NCBI GenBank assembly: GCA_036927565.1
Contig: JAYESD010000005.1
Span: forward strand, 97,442,301 to 97,506,300
Direction: 5' to 3'
DNA length: 64,000 nt
Source: Tuctoria greenei
Lineage: Eukaryota; Streptophyta; Magnoliopsida; Poales; Poaceae
The position numbers were made by a program, and so were the translations under genes. Under the pieces are notes generated by a model. The model searched no databases, was not told the DNA's origin, and saw nothing but the letters and a program-made list of their open reading frames with translations. This document shows, piece after piece, positions 20,878 to 30,442 of this stretch. Each line of letters begins with the position of its first letter. Position 1 is the first letter of the stretch.

Positions 20878-21991
20878 GAAGGAGGTGGACATGATCGCTG
20901 CAAAATTGGACCTCCTAATGAAGAAAATTGATGGACAAGCCAGTGGTGAAGTGCCTGGCAATGCCTATGCCCTAGACTCTCACATCACGTGCGAAGTATG
21001 TGGCGACACGGGTCATATGGGCAATGATTGCCCAGAAACTCGTGAGGATGCCCTATACCTCGCCAACAACGGAAATTTCAACAACAACAATGGCTATCGT
21101 CTAGGAGGTCAAGGGTGGGGTCAACAACGCCCATTCTTTCAAGGAGGGTAGAACAACAATGGCAACCCTGGAAATCAGCCCAACTTGAGAGAACTTTCCA
21201 TTAGGCAGCTCAATATCAATGATGCCCTATCCAAGAAGTTGTCAGCTAATGAAAAGACCATAAGGAATATAAATGCAAAGATGGAAGGACTATCCTCAGC
21301 CTTCAAGAATCAACTGAGCTTCAACAAGATGCTCGAGACTCAGTTGGCTCAGCTGGCAGCTGGTATTCCTCCGATGGAGAATGGCAAGATGCCAGGCCAG
21401 CCAGAACCTCCGACAGAAAATGTCAACATGATTTCCGTACGAGAGAGCAACTGGCAGAAGGACCCCGAATGTCCTACCATTTCATGCTCAATTGGGGCTC
21501 ACCACTTTGACAAGGCACTTTGTGATTTGGGAGCAAGTGTTAGTGTGATGCCCAAGGTTGTATTCGACCAGCTGAACTTCACAGAGCTGACTCCAACACC
21601 AATGCAGCTACAACTAGCTGACTCTTTAGTCCGTTATCCAGTGGGTATTGCTGAAGACGTCCCGGTGAAGATCCGGAACTGCTTCATACATGTGGATTTT
21701 GTGGTGCTTGACATGGACACCGAGAAAGATACACCACTCATTCTTGGGCGCCCATTCCTCAGCACTGAAAAGGCTCACATAGATGTGGGAGTTGGAGAAA
21801 TGCACTTCCATATCAATGGCAAGGAGGAAAAGTTTAACTTTCGGCCAAAATCAGAACAATGCTCCATGATTCGAATCAAGTATGGGCTGAATTATAAACA
21901 CATTAGAGAGGTCGAAGTCACACCTCCAAGGGTGGACTCACTCATTGCATTCATGAGAAGATTAATCTACGAGGAGAATCCGTCATTTTGA
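20867..21991 (+). pseudogene. Athila-like zinc knuckle and protease
   Basis: CEVCGDTGHMGNDC (about 20990-21032) is a C-x2-C-x4-H-x4-C knuckle. After an Asn-rich linker and a TAG at 21149-21151, a coiled segment (LSIRQLNINDALSKKL through LETQLAQLAAGI) leads to the aspartic protease: CSIGAHHFDKALCDLGASVS with the active-site segment CDLGASVSVMP, then TPLILGRPFLSTEKAHIDVG. The protease ends the ORF at 21991; in autonomous Athila elements RT would follow, and it does not here. Confidence 0.8.
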
Positions 21992-22849
21992 CCACACCGA
22001 TAACCAAAGGCGACGGAATCATCTGGACCTTCCCGAAGGCCCAAGTCCACCAAGCCGCCAAAGAAGGAATGGTGAAAGAAGCAGTACAAGCCGTCCAAGC
22101 CCATCCCTCCAGGCCTGGATGTGAAATGGAGATAGAGGAATGTCCATCTCATTGGACGGTGGTGAGACCTACACTAATAGGTTAAATTGGTAGTTATCCC
22201 ACTTTATTTTTCTTTCTTTCTTTTTCCACCCCATTTGGATTTTTCCCATTGCATATTTGATTTTTCCTAGCAAGTTGAGAATCTTATATTCTCAACTATC
22301 CTTTTTCTTTCTTTCTTTTCAAAAGAAAATTTTTGATGGATTTGAAAAAAGGGTTTTTATTTGAAATCAATTTTTCTGAACTGCACATATGACATTGCAC
22401 CAACGTGCTAACTTTATAGCTGTTGGGGAGCCATTTGCCAAAACGGGAACCAGAGGAGCCACCTGTCAGGTCGGCCGAACCCCCTGGTCAGCCGAACAGT
22501 GAGTGGAGCCAATTTAGCTCCCCTTCCTCCAACGGCTACATTTTGAACCCTAAGTGACCGTTGGAGGGTGCACCCTATAAATTGTGGCCGTGAGGAGCAC
22601 CTCTCTTCACACAACACATCATTTTACACCTCTCCAAGTCACCCTCTAGCTCACCTTGTTTTTCATGCTCCTCATTGCAACACTCTTGTTCAAATCCATC
22701 CCCAAAAATATTTTCTTTTGCTTGCATTTACATTTTACACTCAAGCTTTCAAAAGGAGAAAATTCATTGTGAGTTTTGTTTTCCAAACATCGCTTCTTTT
22801 CGAATTTTTCTTGCCTTGTTTTGTTCTTGCTTGTTGAACTCAAAAAGAC
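21992..22849 (+). other. Internal spacer of the Athila-like element
   Basis: Non-coding, with T-rich tracts. GTCGGCCGAAC at 22470-22480 echoes the palindrome found in the 3' LTR. No RT or integrase trace is visible. Confidence 0.55.
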
Positions 22850-24229
22850 ATGAAGAGGTTGTTCGGAAAGAGGAAGGGGGCTGCAAGCTCAAGCCATGGT
22901 GAAGGTTCTAGTGCACGCCTCTCTTCCATGGGTACAAGCCCAAGGAGGAAAAGTGTGTGTGAGGATACTCCCATGGAAGAGAGAAGCAACCCACACCAAC
23001 TTTTTCATGACAACGACCTCGTCATACGAAGCGAAGTTGCAGATCAAGCACGCAGGCTTCTCCAAGATCGTGAGTTCCGTCACACCAAGGCTTACGATCC
23101 ACATTTGATCTCCAAAATAGGTATGGACTCCGAATTTCTTTCCATTTGGCATGCAATTGGATTTGATGACCTTGCTCACATAGAGGAGAAAGGTTCACGC
23201 CTTCTCACCATCCAATTCCTTTGCACGCTAAGAATAGGATTTGATGGTATTTATTTTATATTTTTTCAAAAATAATACAACATCCTATGGAAAGAATTAG
23301 GTAGAATCCTAGGCTTCCATAAACGGTGTTTGCTAGATTTAGACAATTTGCCTAAGTTTAACAAACAAAGTTTTTGGCATGAGCTAACTAGTGAGGTCAC
23401 ATGTAGGGCTCCTAGGAATAGCCACATCCAAAACCCTACCTTACGCTTAATGCATAGATGGGTGGCTATGACTATGTTCCCTAGGGGAGATGTTAGGGTT
23501 GTGCGAGATGATGAATTGAAAAATTTTGTTTGCCATGACTAAAAAGATAAAAGTTGCTCCAGTCAAAGCCACGATGACACAATGGTTAGATTACATTTCA
23601 AAATCAGGACCAATTGAATGCACTTCATTGATTACTCATATTGCCGAAAGGGTAGGAGCATTTAAATACTCTTCATTTGAATATATTGAAACTAAAAAAG
23701 AATTAATTGATGAAGACTATTTAGTGCAAGGACATACCCTTAAGCATGATCAAGATGGGTCCTTGATATTTTTCTATCCCGACTTTGTCAATGAAATTTG
23801 GTTACCTAACCCGGATTTTCATTTGTACAAATGTGGAGGCTAACCATTGACCTTCTTCCCCTTGAGGAAGCAAGAAGAAGTAATGTCTCTGGCAGGATAA
23901 CAAGGAATCGTGCGAGGGCTGCAGCCATAGGCATGTCACCGATAATCTCTCCGGTCCATGAATACCAAGAGGAAGAGAACCCAACGGGTCATGCACCTGG
24001 ATGGACTCAACCTCCAACGTATGAGACTGGGGGATCACCTTGGCAAGAATGGCAAAGGTATCCACCCTTATCCTCTTCAAGCTCTAGCAGCTTGCCCCCA
24101 ACGTCCATGAGAGGACGTCGTTCCTTTTCGGCTAGAAGTCATCATGACTATAGCCAAGGAATGACGGACCTCACTAGACGTATGGGAGAACTTGAAGTGA
24201 GAACGGGTGACATCTACAACAGCCTCTAG
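22850..24229 (+). pseudogene. Athila-like second ORF (ORF1/env-like position)
   Basis: It starts at ATG 22850 with a basic KRLFGKRKGAASSSHG segment, then DPHLISKIGMDSEFLSIWHA, then EEKGSRLLTIQFLCTLR. After frame breaks it continues with NPTLRLMHRWVAMTMFPRGD, VECTSLIT-like IECTSLITHIAERVGAF, YLVQGHTLKH and a Ser/Arg-rich tail to 24229. This pattern matches the plant retrotransposon ORF-1 family associated with Athila. At least three frameshifts (near 23270, 23530 and 23835) break it. Its molecular role is unknown. Confidence 0.7.
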
Positions 24230-25762
24230 GAGCATGTTGAAGGTACCCAGGATTGGCAACAACACACGGATTCTCAATTCACTGACTTCAACACGGCGCT
24301 ACAACAACAACAAGCTGACCTTGCAGCATACTTCCGTCATCAAGGGTTCAACCCTTATCACGGAGGTTGTTGAAGAACAAGCTTGGGGGATGACCCCCAC
24401 TTGAGGTAACATGTATCACATTCCTTTCATATTTATTTTCCATCCATCCATCATCCATCTTGAATTTAAAAAAAATAATAATAAATAAATAGGTTAGATT
24501 TGCTTTCATCAAATAAAGATGTGCGGTAAGAATGATCTAAGAATTCACATAGATGAAATGATGAATAGTTGCTCTGTTTTATTTTCCTAAGTCTCTGGTT
24601 TACAACTTGCTACTCTCCAAATATTGCTTTCATTGGTTTGAATTACTTTTACCTTAATTTGGAAGTTATGGGTAGCAAAAGCTTGATCTAATTCTAGGTT
24701 ATTGCGAGACTAGAATTGGTAATAGGGTTGCTAGTCCTGGTTTGAAAGTAAAACTTAGATTTCCAAAGAAATTCTAAAAAGATTTAAGTTTCCCTCAATT
24801 GATTGGAACTACTTACCAAAGCCATATGATATTTATACATAGACAAAACCTTATGCATATGCTATTTGCTTTCACATTGAGCCTAGTCAAACTAGTATAG
24901 ACCTATGTGAGAAATCATTCAACTCTTTTTGAATTAAAGACTTCACTTGCACATGCTATACTTCTACACTAGAAGTAAGCAAAACATCCATCATATCCAC
25001 CATACCACAATAAAAAGAGAAACTCCATGTTATTAATGTTTAGCTCTCTCTTCAAAATTCATTGCAAAGAAAGGGAGTAGAAGACATGGCTACAAAAAGA
25101 GAAAAAAGAGAGAGAGAGAGAGGCATGCTTACATCATAAGCATGAGAAAAAAAAAAGAGAAAAGAAAAGTAGCCATATTTCATCCCTGCAAAAGAAAGAG
25201 AGATTACACCAAAAAGGAGTTATCTCAAGTATCCACATCCACTTCCACTCCATCACACATGCACTAGTCTTGAATCAAAAAGTTTTGATTTGAATTCTCC
25301 TAAGGCTTACTCTTTTGACTTAGCAATATATGTGATGCAAATATGCCTATTTACTTTCCTTACCAAGCTCCACATATAAGCCATATCCAATGAGTAGGAA
25401 TAGTAGAGGCACAATACTTTGGTGAGGAAATATTTCCACAATCCACAAAGGAGTGACTGAGAGAATCAAATTGAGGTACTTAATATCTAAATTGAATTCT
25501 TCGGAGTTTAAGTGGAACTTGATTTCTAGGCTATGCTTGATCCATTTGCTATTCTACCTTTCAACTACTCATGAAAATGAGAAAGCATAAGCCCCATGAC
25601 AACTTAAGAGGGGTAGAGTATCATAGCCAATTTTTGCAATACTAGGTAGAGTATCTTGTTGTGCATTAGATACTTTTGAAAATAAGACATTGTAGCAACT
25701 CCTAATCATCAACCTAAAGTCTTGACTTTGCTCGGGACGAGCAAAGGATAAGCTTGGGGGAC
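24230..25762 (+). other. 3' non-coding region and polypurine tract of the Athila-like element
   Basis: AT-rich, no gene. A purine-rich AG microsatellite-like stretch lies at about 25098-25185. GATAAGCTTGGGGGAC at 25747-25762 is the polypurine tract before the 3' LTR; a similar AAGCTTGGGGGATG occurs at 24379. Confidence 0.6.
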
Positions 25763-27437
25763 TGGTTGATGGCTGTTATGTACCAATTTCATCCGTAAAT
25801 TTAACTCAATTATGTGAAGGATTTGTCATTTCTTGCACACATCACCTTTCTATCTAACCCAATTCCACTTGGACTTGGAGAAATATGTGTATGCAGCATT
25901 TTATACTGGAAATGAGGAAATGTAGAGGGACTAATCCTATAAAATATCATCCCATCCAATCAGGCGACAAAACATGGCATCCCATGGATCAAATGGCCTA
26001 CAAACAGAAGTATCCGAGGAGATCCAATGGTGTTGCACCCATATACATCAAGGGGACCCACTTGGCAGCCACCTGGAGGAAGCACACGAGAATTGGTGCC
26101 TTGACCAGGTCGGCCGAACCCGGGGTTCGGCCGACCTCTTCCTGGCGCCAAACTCTGTCAAACTCCACGTGTTGGCTCCTCCCGGCTCCCTGGAGTCAAT
26201 GATGACTGATTCGTGCACTTTTGGTTGCAGGAACCGGCCTCAACACTAGTATAAATAGGACCCCCTACCCCTCACTTCAACACAGACAACTTGAGCTTCA
26301 TATCTATTGTATACACTATCATCCATAGTCTTAGAGGAGTTAGGTTGTAGAGAGGAGAGTCTCTAGTCCCAAGTCCAAATTGGGAAAGGAGTAAGGAGTC
26401 TCTCTCTTCCCAATCCTACATTGGGAAAGGTATGGCTCATGTATTCTTTCTTGTATTTGTGACTTTATGCATAATAAAGATAGTATCTTTAGTCTCTACT
26501 TATACATTTACTTGGGCAAACATTTCTTGTTTGATTGTGGAGTCCATGTATGTGGAAGGTATAGCTTCTATGACTATTTCATCATGAACATATCTCATTA
26601 TCATAGAACCTATAGACCCCCACTATAGTCTAGTTAATTATAACATAACTAGGTTAGTATGGATAATTATGTTGTGTATCAACATTGGTTCAATGATGAT
26701 TCAATTCAAGGCCATAGGATGGATTGTGCCTAGGATCTTAAGGCAATTACTTAATATGCTAGCATGGTGCTAGGATAGCTAAGTAGCATTGGATGTCTCG
26801 TAGACCCACGAATTGAAGAGGTAGGCAGTAGGTGGTGACATCCCTATCTGTCCTTTGTAATCCTCCATGTTCAGCTATGCCACAGGCTCTTGGCGGAAGT
26901 TGCCCTAGTATTGCTAGGGGTAAGCCCGTGCCCGATGTGTTGAACCACATAGCATAAGTATTCACTATTGATCTAGCTTATGAATAATTAGTTTAGACTA
27001 TGTATATGTACAATAGAGCATAGTAGGAGTACCTCCACAACTCTCAACATTAACTAACCTCTAGGATCCTTTTATCCCCCTTAGACTTGAAAGCTTTTGT
27101 GTGTCACACTACCTCCAATATTATTTTATCCATCCTTACTAGATCCCGACCTATATCTTTCTACCCCTTTCATTTGATGAATGATTGTTATATCTCTACC
27201 CCGCCTTCCTTTGGGATCAAATAAATGACACCGTTGGGAATACTCTTAAGGGGAAATGCTACAATGATATCTCCGTGCGCTTGCGGAATTCACTCTGTGA
27301 TCCAATAGAACCGTTAACAAGCATTTCTGACACATCAGTTGGATATGTTTAGTTAATGGTGCATAAGTAATACCAATAAGCATCTCTGGCACTATTGCCA
27401 GGGATGATTTGTTAGTATACCTTAGGAGTCGTCAACA
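25763..27437 (+). repeat. 3' LTR of the Athila-like element
   Basis: It starts TGGTTGATGGCTGTTATG (one extra base and one substitution relative to the 5' LTR) and ends GTCGTCAACA. TATA box at 26250-26257. It contains the 31-bp palindrome at 26107-26137. Confidence 0.85.
26107..26137. repeat. 31-bp perfect palindrome in the 3' LTR
   Basis: AGGTCGGCCGAACCC, a single G, then GGGTTCGGCCGACCT. The 5' LTR at 18607-18621 has only AGTCGGCCGACCT, lacking the central 16 bp. Confidence 0.85.
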
Positions 27438-27698
27438 ATGTGTGTGCGCTGCCTCCGTGCGCGCGTCGACATCACGGAGGGTGTACCGCACCACGCCGCC
27501 GTGGTCTACTGCCCGGACTGCTCATGTTACCTCTAGCCGCCGCGCTCCTGGCTGAGCGCTGGGCCGCAGTCGTCGGAGCTCATGCAGATCCTGCTCCACT
27601 GCATCAAATGCCCGCTCGCGCGGCTCTGCATCTCGCTCTCTGGCGCCGAGTTCGTCTTCTTCGAGCCCCACTCCAAGCGCCTCCGCCTCAAGCTCTGA
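27438..27698 (+). pseudogene. NMD3: Captured NMD3 fragment, part 2
   Basis: This continues part 1: CVRCLRARVDITEGVPHHAA, then VVYCPDCSCYL, a TAG stop at 27534-27536, PPRSWLSAGPQSSELMQILL and GAEFVFFEPHSKRLRLKL before TGA at 27696-27698. These are the second and third Cys pairs and the PHSKR signature of NMD3. In plant NMD3 the residue between YL and PPR is Gln, so the stop looks like CAG to TAG. Homology ends at about 27695, before the rest of the protein, so only about the first 120 residues were captured. Confidence 0.8.
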
Positions 27699-27880
27699 CT
27701 TGAACCTCGAGCTCGTCTTCGTCGTTGGCACGGTGGGCCTGGCAGCGGCGCGCGATCTCCACCGCAATGGTTCGTCACAAGCGTCGGCTCCAGGTTCTCC
27801 ATCGCCGTCACGTACGTATATAACGCTGAGATCTCATCGGCTTCGGTCTCCTTCCACCGCCATCTTCATCCATTCGTGCC

Positions 27881-27964
27881 TACCAGTCTAAGATCGAGGC
27901 CAAGCTCGCGCGCATCTGCGACGGCATCCTCACACTGCTCGACTCCCACCTCGTGCCCTCCGCC
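27881..27964 (+). pseudogene. Captured 14-3-3 (GF14) fragment
   Basis: The frame YQSKIEAKLARICDGILTLL followed by DSHLVPSA matches the highly conserved 14-3-3 helix segment that in plants reads Y-R-x-K-I-E-x-E-L, I-C-x-G-I-L, L-L-D-S-H-L-(I/V)-P-S. Homology starts and stops abruptly and covers only about 28 residues, so this is a gene fragment. 14-3-3 proteins bind phosphoserine clients; the fragment cannot. It lies 183 bp after the NMD3 piece in the same small retroelement, with unassigned sequence between. Confidence 0.7.
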
Positions 27965-28929
27965 GACCGTGCACAAGGACTCTTGGATGGGACCCACCTC
28001 CCACTGCTTTCGCGACTGGCTGGTGCTGCTGAGCCTCTCCATCTTCGCGGACAGATCGGATTCCTCCCGTGTTTCCTGGACAGGAGGCCGCTGGTCATGC
28101 CCATCAACAACGCGATAGATCTGTTCTTTCCAGCTATGATGTCATCATGATGTCATCTTGACATCAGCTCTTCTGGATGGCGGCCGCGTGGGTTGTCTTG
28201 CCCGTGGCTCAGCTAGGGTTCTCAGCAACTTGAGAAAAAAAACTTGTGCCGCTTAAAAAAATGCGGCTTCTCCGCGGTTGGTTTGTCTGGGTCTGATGCA
28301 GATTTTTGCGGTGCTGACGTCAGCATGATGTCAGCGTGATGTCATCATAACGCATCTAGGGTTTAAAAAAAATCTGGCGGCATCGACTCCTTTTTGGATC
28401 AGGGATGGAATTGACGTCTTTTGGGCGCTTCTGTTTTGGCTGCACGTGACGTCTAATCTATCGTTGATTCGTTCGGAAGTTTTGCCTCTGCCTAAAAAAA
28501 TGCTGTTTGTGCCACTTCTTTTGCGCTCTCGCTGTCGCCTGCCTCTGCATATGTTTGCATCTTGCCGTTTTTGTCATCTTCGTCATGATGACTTTCTCCT
28601 TCGATCGGAATTCCAACTATGTGGTGTGCTTTTCAATTACACTAATAGCCGTGATTGGGTTCCTCGAATGCGTCTATATATGTATGGTTTACGACTCTGG
28701 GAGTGCTCATGGATAATCTCTGGTTGGTACTGATCCTCGTCGGCGTGATTCGCAGCATGTTTGGGAGCTTGACTGGCTTTGTCTTCCACTGCGCGTGCCA
28801 GTTTTGTCGGCTCCTGTTTTGCTGCTTCATCTACATCGACGCTTGCAGAGTGGGACCACCTTTTGGATCATCTTTGTGGCTCTTAGCATGATTTTTATCT
28901 CTTCAAACTCAATGTTCTTGATGCACCTT
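27965..28929 (+). other. Remaining interior of the gene-capturing element
   Basis: No retrotransposon protein and no identifiable host gene. A hydrophobic open frame at 28507-28716 could be a piece of a membrane-protein gene but I cannot assign it. TGACGTCA/TGATGTCA motifs cluster between 28130 and 28460. Confidence 0.45.
28130..28460. promoter_or_regulatory. Cluster of TGACGTCA-like motifs
   Basis: TGATGTCAT occurs twice near 28136-28155, GCTGACGTCAGC at 28313-28324, TGATGTCAG and TGATGTCAT near 28326-28345, and TTGACGTC and GTGACGTC near 28412 and 28447. TGACGTCA is the bZIP (TGA/CREB-type) core. Function is inferred only. Confidence 0.4.
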
Positions 28930-28945
28930 GAGTTTGAGGGGGGGG
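28930..28945 (+). other. Polypurine tract of the gene-capturing element
   Basis: TGAGTTTGAGGGGGGGG immediately precedes the TGTTAG start of the right LTR and confirms the plus orientation. Confidence 0.75.
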
Positions 28946-29084
28946 TGTTAGAGGTATAATTGTGATATGATATTAGATGATGTATTAGGGGCTTACTTGC
29001 ATATTTGTCACCCTTGTACATCTATTTATAGAGGTCTCCGGCCTCCTCAATAATACAAGATCTGAAGATCCAATATTCATAACA
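28946..29084 (+). repeat. 3' LTR of the gene-capturing element
   Basis: 139 bp, starting TGTTAGAGGTATAATTG and ending TATTCATAACA, followed by the TSD CTAAT at 29085-29089. It differs from the left LTR by four substitutions. Confidence 0.9.
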
Positions 29085-30437
29085 CTAATGTCTCAGTTTT
29101 TCTACCAAGCAGTTCATCGACGAGCCTACTTAACCAAATTCCTTGGCATGCAGCTGATGCAGCTGCCACATATTCAGCCTCACATGAAGACTGAGCGACT
29201 ATTGTTTGCTTCTGTGAAACAAAGGATACTGGACAGTTTCCATAGAAATACAATACCCCCGTAGTACTCTTTCGATCATCGACATCTCCAGCCAAATCAC
29301 TATCGGAGTATCCCAACAGTTGAGGTTTTCCTGCAACCGAGTGTGATGGTGCCTTTTATGTATCGCAGTATGCGTTTCACAACATTCATGTGTTCCTTTG
29401 TTGGCCTTTCCATGAACCTACTGACATAACCAACTGAAAAACTCAAATCAGGTGTCGTGTGTAGCAGATATCTCAAATTGCCTACAACACTTCTGTACTG
29501 AGTGGAATCAACCTCTTCTGCCTGACTAGCTTTGCTCAGTTTCAGTCTAGGTTCCATGGGAGCATGAGTTGGGTTGCATTCAGACATACCCATTTTATCC
29601 AGAATTTGAGCTGCATAACTAGATTGACACAGTGTGATACCTTTTTCAGACTGTACCACTTCTATGCCCAAATAGTAACTGAGCAAACCCATATCTGACA
29701 TGCTGAACTTGGACTTCATCAGTTTTTTGAATTCCTCAATGACCTGTTCACTTCCACCTGTGATTAAAAGATCATCCACATATACACACACTATCAGAAC
29801 TGAATCACCTACCCTTTTCTTGTACAAGCCAGATTCATAAGGGCATTTTTCGAACTGCATTTCTGACAGGGTTGCATCAAGTTTGAAATTCCATGCTCTT
29901 GGAGCTTGCTTTAGACCATATAATGCCTTATGCAGTTTATACACTTTGGTGCTTTGTCCTGCTATTTCAAAACAGGATGGCTGGCTGACATACACTTCTT
30001 CAGTTAATTCTCCATTCAAGAAGGCATACTTGACATCTATTTGGTGAATTTTCCACTCAAAATGAGCAGCAAGTGCAATAAGCAATGTGACAGATTCTAG
30101 TCTAGCCACAGGAGCATATACCTCTTCATAATCAACCCCTTGTCACTGAGCATAACCCTTTGCCACTAATCTTGCTTTGTGTCTAATGATCTTACTATCT
30201 GGATCCTTTTTTAATTTATAGACCCACTTAAGACCAATAGGCATCTGTCCTTTTGGTAAATCACAAAGTGTCCATGTCTTGTTCTCTATGATAGAGCCCA
30301 GTTCCTCTTTCATTGCTAACTTCCAGCAATCGTCCTTCATTGCTTCTGCATGTGTTGTTGGTTTCTCTAAGTCAAACACACAAAGACCAGAATATGCAGC
30401 ATCAACTGCAGTTGTGTCTTCATAAATACCACCAATG
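29085..30437 (-). pseudogene. Copia reverse transcriptase and RNase H
   Basis: The minus strand from right to left gives AMKDDCWKLAMKEELGSIIE, GLKWVYKLKKDPDSKIIRHK, LVAKGYAQ, a TGA stop at 30143-30145 (the family has Arg), then KIHQIDVKYAFLNGELTEEV, LYGLKQAPRAW, the catalytic VCVYVDDLLITG, and RNase H starting DSDLAGDVDDRKSTTG. A frameshift occurs near 29310. The frame resumes at 17755 across the small LTR element and, upstream, at 41655 across the Tekay-like element. Confidence 0.9.
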
Positions 30438-30442
30438 GAACG

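Larger units (their letters stand above)
18274..27437 (+). mobile_element. Non-autonomous Athila-like Ty3-gypsy element
   Basis: LTRs of about 1.67 kb (18274-19934 and 25763-27437) start TGTTGAC and end GTCAACA. The flanks GTGTG and ATGTG form a 5-bp TSD with one mismatch. A primer-binding site TGGCGCCGTTGCCAGGGA (the tRNA-Asp type typical of Athila) follows the left LTR. The interior has gag, zinc knuckle, protease and a second ORF of the Athila ORF1/env-like type, but nothing resembling RT, RNase H or integrase. It must have been mobilised in trans. Confidence 0.85.
17761..29084 (+). mobile_element. Small gene-capturing LTR retroelement
   Basis: It has 139-bp LTRs (17761-17899 and 28946-29084), TG...CA ends, TSD CTAAT on both sides (17756-17760 and 29085-29089), a primer-binding site just after the left LTR and a G-rich polypurine tract before the right LTR. 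Without the Athila-like insertion at 18274-27437 the interior is about 1.9 kb. It contains no gag, protease, RT or integrase. Instead it holds an NMD3 fragment and a 14-3-3 fragment. This is a non-autonomous element of the TRIM/Bs1 style that has transduced host gene pieces. The LTRs differ at 4 of 139 positions by eye. Confidence 0.85.

Noticed and set aside
28507..28716. Hydrophobic 69-residue frame as a captured membrane-protein gene
   Set aside because: Composition alone; I could not match it to any family.
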